A stretch of 64,000 nucleotides of DNA from Methylobacterium sp. (GTDB lineage: Bacteria > Pseudomonadota > Alphaproteobacteria > Rhizobiales > Beijerinckiaceae): contig JADCCN010000010.1 of the NCBI GenBank assembly GCA_020252645.1, positions 100,250 to 164,249 on the forward strand, read 5' to 3'. Positions 61,066 to 64,000 of this stretch are shown here, piece after piece. The notes under the pieces are model-generated. The model was not told the DNA's origin, searched no databases, and saw only the letters and a program-made list of their open reading frames with translations. Made by a program: the position numbers and the translations under genes. The first letter of the stretch is position 1, and each line of letters begins with the position of its first letter.

Positions 61066-61863
61066 ATGAACCGGGTTGCCTATCTGCTTGCTCTCACGCT
61101 CACGGTGCTCACCGCAGCATTTCTGGCTGTGCCCAGTTTCATGTCGATGCTCGCGGGCGTCACACAGGTCTATGCGCGCGGCATCGCCTCCGGCCTCACG
61201 ACCGACTGGATCGTCGAGGTCTGGGCGCTCTATTCCGGGACAGTCTGGCGCTCCCTGCTGATCGCGCTGGCGACGCTGATTTTCACGCTTCTGCTTGGCG
61301 TGCCCGCCGCTTATTCGTTCGTTGTCCGCCCCACGCGTCTCACGCGGCTCATCGATGAGGTGATGACCCTGCCTTTGGCCATTCCCGGCCTCGCCATCGC
61401 CTTGGCGATGCTCCAGGTCTATGGCGGGTGGTCCTGGCTTCGGCAATCCTCGTTCTTCATCATCATTGGCCACGTGATCTTTACCCTGCCATTCATGGTG
61501 CGCGCCGTGGCGGCAACGCTGTCGGCGGTGGACATCAAGACGCTGGAGGAGGGGGCTGCATCGCTTGGGGCCGGGCCTTTGCAGCGGTTTGTCGATGTCG
61601 TCATTCCTGCTGCCGCGCCGGGAATTCTGGCCGGCGCGCTGATGGTGGTTACCCTCTCGATCGGCGAATTCAACCTGACCTGGATGTTGCACACACCGCT
61701 GACAAAGACGCTGCCCGTCGGCCTTGCGGATGCCTATGCCTCGATGCGGCTGGAAGTCGCCTCCGCCTATACCCTTGTGTTTTTCATCATGATCATCCCG
61801 CTGCTGGTTGCGATGCAGATGGCGGCGATCGCAGCGCGCCGTTCGTCAGGAGTCCGCCCATGA
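61066..61863 (+). CDS. ABC transporter permease (second)
   Basis: 265 residues from ATG 61066 (AGGGTGA upstream). Six hydrophobic segments and the EAA loop IKTLEEGAASLGAGPLQRFVDVVIPAAAPGILAGALMV, a PotC-like permease. Its stop overlaps the ATPase start (ATGA). Confidence 0.92.
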   Translation: MNRVAYLLALTLTVLTAAFLAVPSFMSMLAGVTQVYARGIASGLTTDWIVEVWALYSGTVWRSLLIALATLIFTLLLGVPAAYSFVVRPTRLTRLIDEVMTLPLAIPGLAIALAMLQVYGGWSWLRQSSFFIIIGHVIFTLPFMVRAVAATLSAVDIKTLEEGAASLGAGPLQRFVDVVIPAAAPGILAGALMVVTLSIGEFNLTWMLHTPLTKTLPVGLADAYASMRLEVASAYTLVFFIMIIPLLVAMQMAAIAARRSSGVRP

Positions 61864-62921
61864 CTTCGTCCAGCACATCAAGGCCCTCAGTCGGCGTCCA
61901 GCTCGAGACCAAGGATATCGCAAGAACCTTCGCCGATGGCACCAGGGCCTTGAAACCCACCAGCCTTTCGATTCCGCGGGGCCAGACGGTCGTGCTCCTT
62001 GGCCCCTCGGGCTGCGGAAAAACCACATTCCTGCGCATCATTGCCGGACTTGAGAAACCTGATCCGGGCGGTCGTGTGCTGTTCGATAACGACGATGTCA
62101 CGACCACTGAAATCGAACACCGCAACATCGGCATGGTGTTTCAATCTTATGCGCTTTTCCCGAACATGACCGTCAGCGAGAATATCGGCTACGGCCTCAG
62201 GCTGCGGAAGGTCGCGGATGCGGACAAGGCCAAACGCGTGAAGGAAATGCTGGCCTTGACCGGTATTGAATCTCTTGCGGAGAGACGCATCGATCAGCTT
62301 TCGGGCGGGCAACGCCAGCGGGTGGCATTGGCTCGCGCCGTGGCAATCCGCCCGCGCATTCTGCTGCTGGATGAGCCGCTCACAGCGCTGGATGCGGCCT
62401 TGCGCGAGCGCTTGCGCACCGAGCTTGACCAGCTCCTGCGCTCACTCGGCATCACGACCATTTATGTCACGCATGATCAGGCGGAGGCGATGGTTCTGGG
62501 CGACAGGATCGTGGTGATGAGACAGGGGGAGATCGTGCAGTCAGGCTCGCCTCGCGACATCTACTTCGAACCTGCCAACCGCTTCGTGGCTGAATTCATC
62601 GGCGCGGCGAATGTATTGGCCGGACCGGTGACAGACGGGAAAATCCGGCTGAAGGGCGGCACGATCCCGTTGGCCACCACTCAGCCAAACGCAACCATCA
62701 TGTTGCGGCCGGAAGCCATCCGGATCGATGAGCCGGAACGCTGCAGCTGGCGCGGCATCGTGGCAAGCGTGGCCTTCCTGGGGGATCGGCAGCGGTTGAC
62801 CATTGCAGAGGCTTCAGAGCAGCCTATCCATGTCGAGGCCTCCAACTCTGTTTCCATCAAGGCTGGCGACCAGGTTGGTTTGGCGGTTGAGGGCCGGACC
62901 ATCCGTGTCCTTTCGGAATGA
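61860..62921 (+). CDS. ABC transporter ATP-binding protein (PotA/UgpC-type)
   Basis: 353 residues from ATG 61860, overlapping the previous stop. Walker A GPSGCGKTT, signature LSGGQRQRVALARAV, Walker B ILLLDEPLTALDA, switch His in VTHDQAEAMVLGD. The last 100 or so residues form a TOBE-type regulatory domain (NVLAGPVTDGKIRLKGG, IMLRPEAIRID). It powers the import. The phosphoesterase gene follows by 9 bases. Confidence 0.94.
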   Translation: MTSSSTSRPSVGVQLETKDIARTFADGTRALKPTSLSIPRGQTVVLLGPSGCGKTTFLRIIAGLEKPDPGGRVLFDNDDVTTTEIEHRNIGMVFQSYALFPNMTVSENIGYGLRLRKVADADKAKRVKEMLALTGIESLAERRIDQLSGGQRQRVALARAVAIRPRILLLDEPLTALDAALRERLRTELDQLLRSLGITTIYVTHDQAEAMVLGDRIVVMRQGEIVQSGSPRDIYFEPANRFVAEFIGAANVLAGPVTDGKIRLKGGTIPLATTQPNATIMLRPEAIRIDEPERCSWRGIVASVAFLGDRQRLTIAEASEQPIHVEASNSVSIKAGDQVGLAVEGRTIRVLSE

Positions 62922-62930
62922 TCGGGCACC

Positions 62931-63761
62931 ATGAGCAAACCGGACGTCGTCATCGCTCAGATTACAGACCTGCATATCAAGCGGCGCGGTGAACTCGCCT
63001 ATGGAAAAGTGGACACCGCCGCCGGGCTGGAGCGTCTTGTTCAGACCCTGAACCTGCTTCGCCCCGAGCCCCATCTGATCGTGATCAGCGGCGATCTGGT
63101 CGATACCGGAAGAAGCGAGGAATACCTGCATCTGCGCAAGCTGTTGGAGCCGCTGCGCGGGCCGCTCATGGTCGTTCCAGGCAATCACGATAATCCTGGA
63201 ACCATGCGTGAGGCGTTCCCCGATCAGCCTTTCCAGTCGGCATCGTCCCTGAACCAGATCCGGCAGGTTGGCCATCTGGACATCGTCGGGCTCGATTCGT
63301 CCGTTCCCGGGCAGCCGCATGGCGAACTCGACGCGGCGACGCTGTCGTGGCTTGATGCAACGCTCGCGGCGGATCATGCGCGACCGGCGCTGCTGTTCCT
63401 TCACCATCCCCCGTTCAGGATGGGCGTCTGGCATATGGACCGGCAGAACCTGGCCAATGCCGATGCGCTGTCGCGCATCGTGATCCGCCATCCGAGGGTG
63501 GCGCTCGTGGCGGCCGGGCATTGCCACCGTTCAGCAATCACGCGTTTTGCCGGCACTCTTGGCACGATTTGCCCGGCACCGAGCCATGCCGTCGCACTCG
63601 ATCTCGACCAGGCGATCATGCCGTCATTCACCATCGAGCCCCCCGCCTTTCATCTCCACATTTGGTCGAACGCTGATCAATCTCTTCTGACCCACCATGT
63701 TCCGGTTGGAGATTTCGATGGCCCTCATCCGTTCTTCGGCGCGGATGGCAGGCTCCTTTAG
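62931..63761 (+). CDS. Metallophosphoesterase (CpdA/GpdQ-like phosphodiesterase)
   Basis: 276 residues. Calcineurin-like motifs: AQITDLHI (D-x-H), VISGDLVDTG, VPGNHDNPG, LLFLHHPPFRMG and AAGHCHRS. Close to the class III cyclic-nucleotide phosphodiesterases and to GpdQ-like glycerophosphodiesterases. No signal peptide, so cytoplasmic. Being last in the importer operon, it likely hydrolyses the imported compound, which would then be a phosphodiester. Confidence 0.9.
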   Translation: MSKPDVVIAQITDLHIKRRGELAYGKVDTAAGLERLVQTLNLLRPEPHLIVISGDLVDTGRSEEYLHLRKLLEPLRGPLMVVPGNHDNPGTMREAFPDQPFQSASSLNQIRQVGHLDIVGLDSSVPGQPHGELDAATLSWLDATLAADHARPALLFLHHPPFRMGVWHMDRQNLANADALSRIVIRHPRVALVAAGHCHRSAITRFAGTLGTICPAPSHAVALDLDQAIMPSFTIEPPAFHLHIWSNADQSLLTHHVPVGDFDGPHPFFGADGRLL

Positions 63762-63781
63762 GGGCTTCCCTTTGTGCGTTT

Positions 63782-63982
63782 AGAGCATGCTGTGAAAAAG
63801 TGGAATCCGGTTTTTCACAGCATGCGATAATAATAAGATAAGAGCATGATGTGCTTCAGTCTGAACACATCATGCTCTAGAGCGGTTGCCGATCTGAATG
63901 AATGAGATCGACCGCTCTGTGTTTGTGTGATCGATCGGATTTTCTTCGATCAACCGGTATCCGTTTGATCGAAAAAATGCTC
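63782..63982. repeat. Composite hairpin repeat, copy C (modules 1-2-3-4)
   Basis: Same order as copy A. Module 1 is a perfect 15-bp stem here: GCATGCTGTGAAAAA ... TTTTTCACAGCATGC; copies A and B have extra A bases in the second arm. Modules 2, 3 and 4 follow, the last ending TTTGATCGAAAAAATGC. It lies 20 bases after the phosphoesterase stop. Confidence 0.85.
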
Positions 63983-64000
63983 CAATGGGGCTGCCCATCG

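Overview
The window reads as a chromosomal segment of a GC-rich alphaproteobacterium, most likely Hyphomicrobiales (Rhizobiales). The evidence is gene content and order: rplM-rpsI-speB-argC; an aminotransferase-hom-glpX-recJ block; an aapJQMP amino-acid ABC operon; a double cold-shock-domain gene followed by DUF192 and tRNA-Pro; an NDUFS4-like complex I gene; and dispersed palindromic repeats of a rhizobial type. Genus cannot be fixed from sequence alone. No prophage, integrase, transposase or CRISPR array was seen.

Layout. 1-4.5 kb: end of rplM, rpsI, a terminator, a proline-rich exported protein, a methyltransferase, a small membrane protein overlapping agmatinase, and argC. 4.6-9.6 kb: an FAH-family hydrolase, a FadL-type porin and a PHA synthase with a long basic N-terminal extension. 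9.6-19 kb: a lipoprotein, then aminotransferase, hom, glpX and recJ, interrupted by two toxin-antitoxin modules, telA, nested repeats and GNAT genes. 19-21 kb: a DMT exporter, tRNA-Glu and a DUF2189 membrane protein. 21.3-30.9 kb: a MarR-like regulator, a TRAP transporter and a DUF1445 (D-glutamate cyclase-like) gene, divergent from a full-length 5-oxoprolinase and an orphan TAXI binding protein; together these suggest uptake and breakdown of D-glutamate, pyroglutamate or related compounds. 31-37 kb: Rieske oxygenase plus VOC protein, KDPG aldolase, sirtuin, double cold-shock protein, DUF192, tRNA-Pro, dCMP deaminase, NDUFS4-like protein and tRNA-Arg.

37.6-41 kb: a GT39-GT2-LAB_N envelope glycosylation cassette and a PNPOx-like flavoprotein. 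41-47 kb: metC divergent from aapJQMP, whose J-Q spacer is packed with stem-loops and whose end carries a strong terminator. 47-50.5 kb: VOC protein, ICMT-like methyltransferase, mercaptopyruvate sulfurtransferase, tautomerase and AlaX. 50.7-57.9 kb: a photooxidative-stress-like module: a ChrR-type cupin that lacks the two zinc cysteines, an SDR, and an opposite-strand operon of photolyase, flavin oxidoreductase, DUF1365 and a CFA-synthase-like methyltransferase. A sigma-E (ECF11)-like promoter precedes the ChrR-like gene. 58-63.8 kb: a LacI regulator, a complete ABC importer (binding protein, two permeases, ATPase) and a metallophosphoesterase, arranged as one uptake-and-hydrolysis operon.

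The most unusual non-coding feature is a family of composite repeats built from four hairpin modules (four copies), whose modules change order and show compensatory arm changes. One copy sits between the two arms of a different palindromic repeat.
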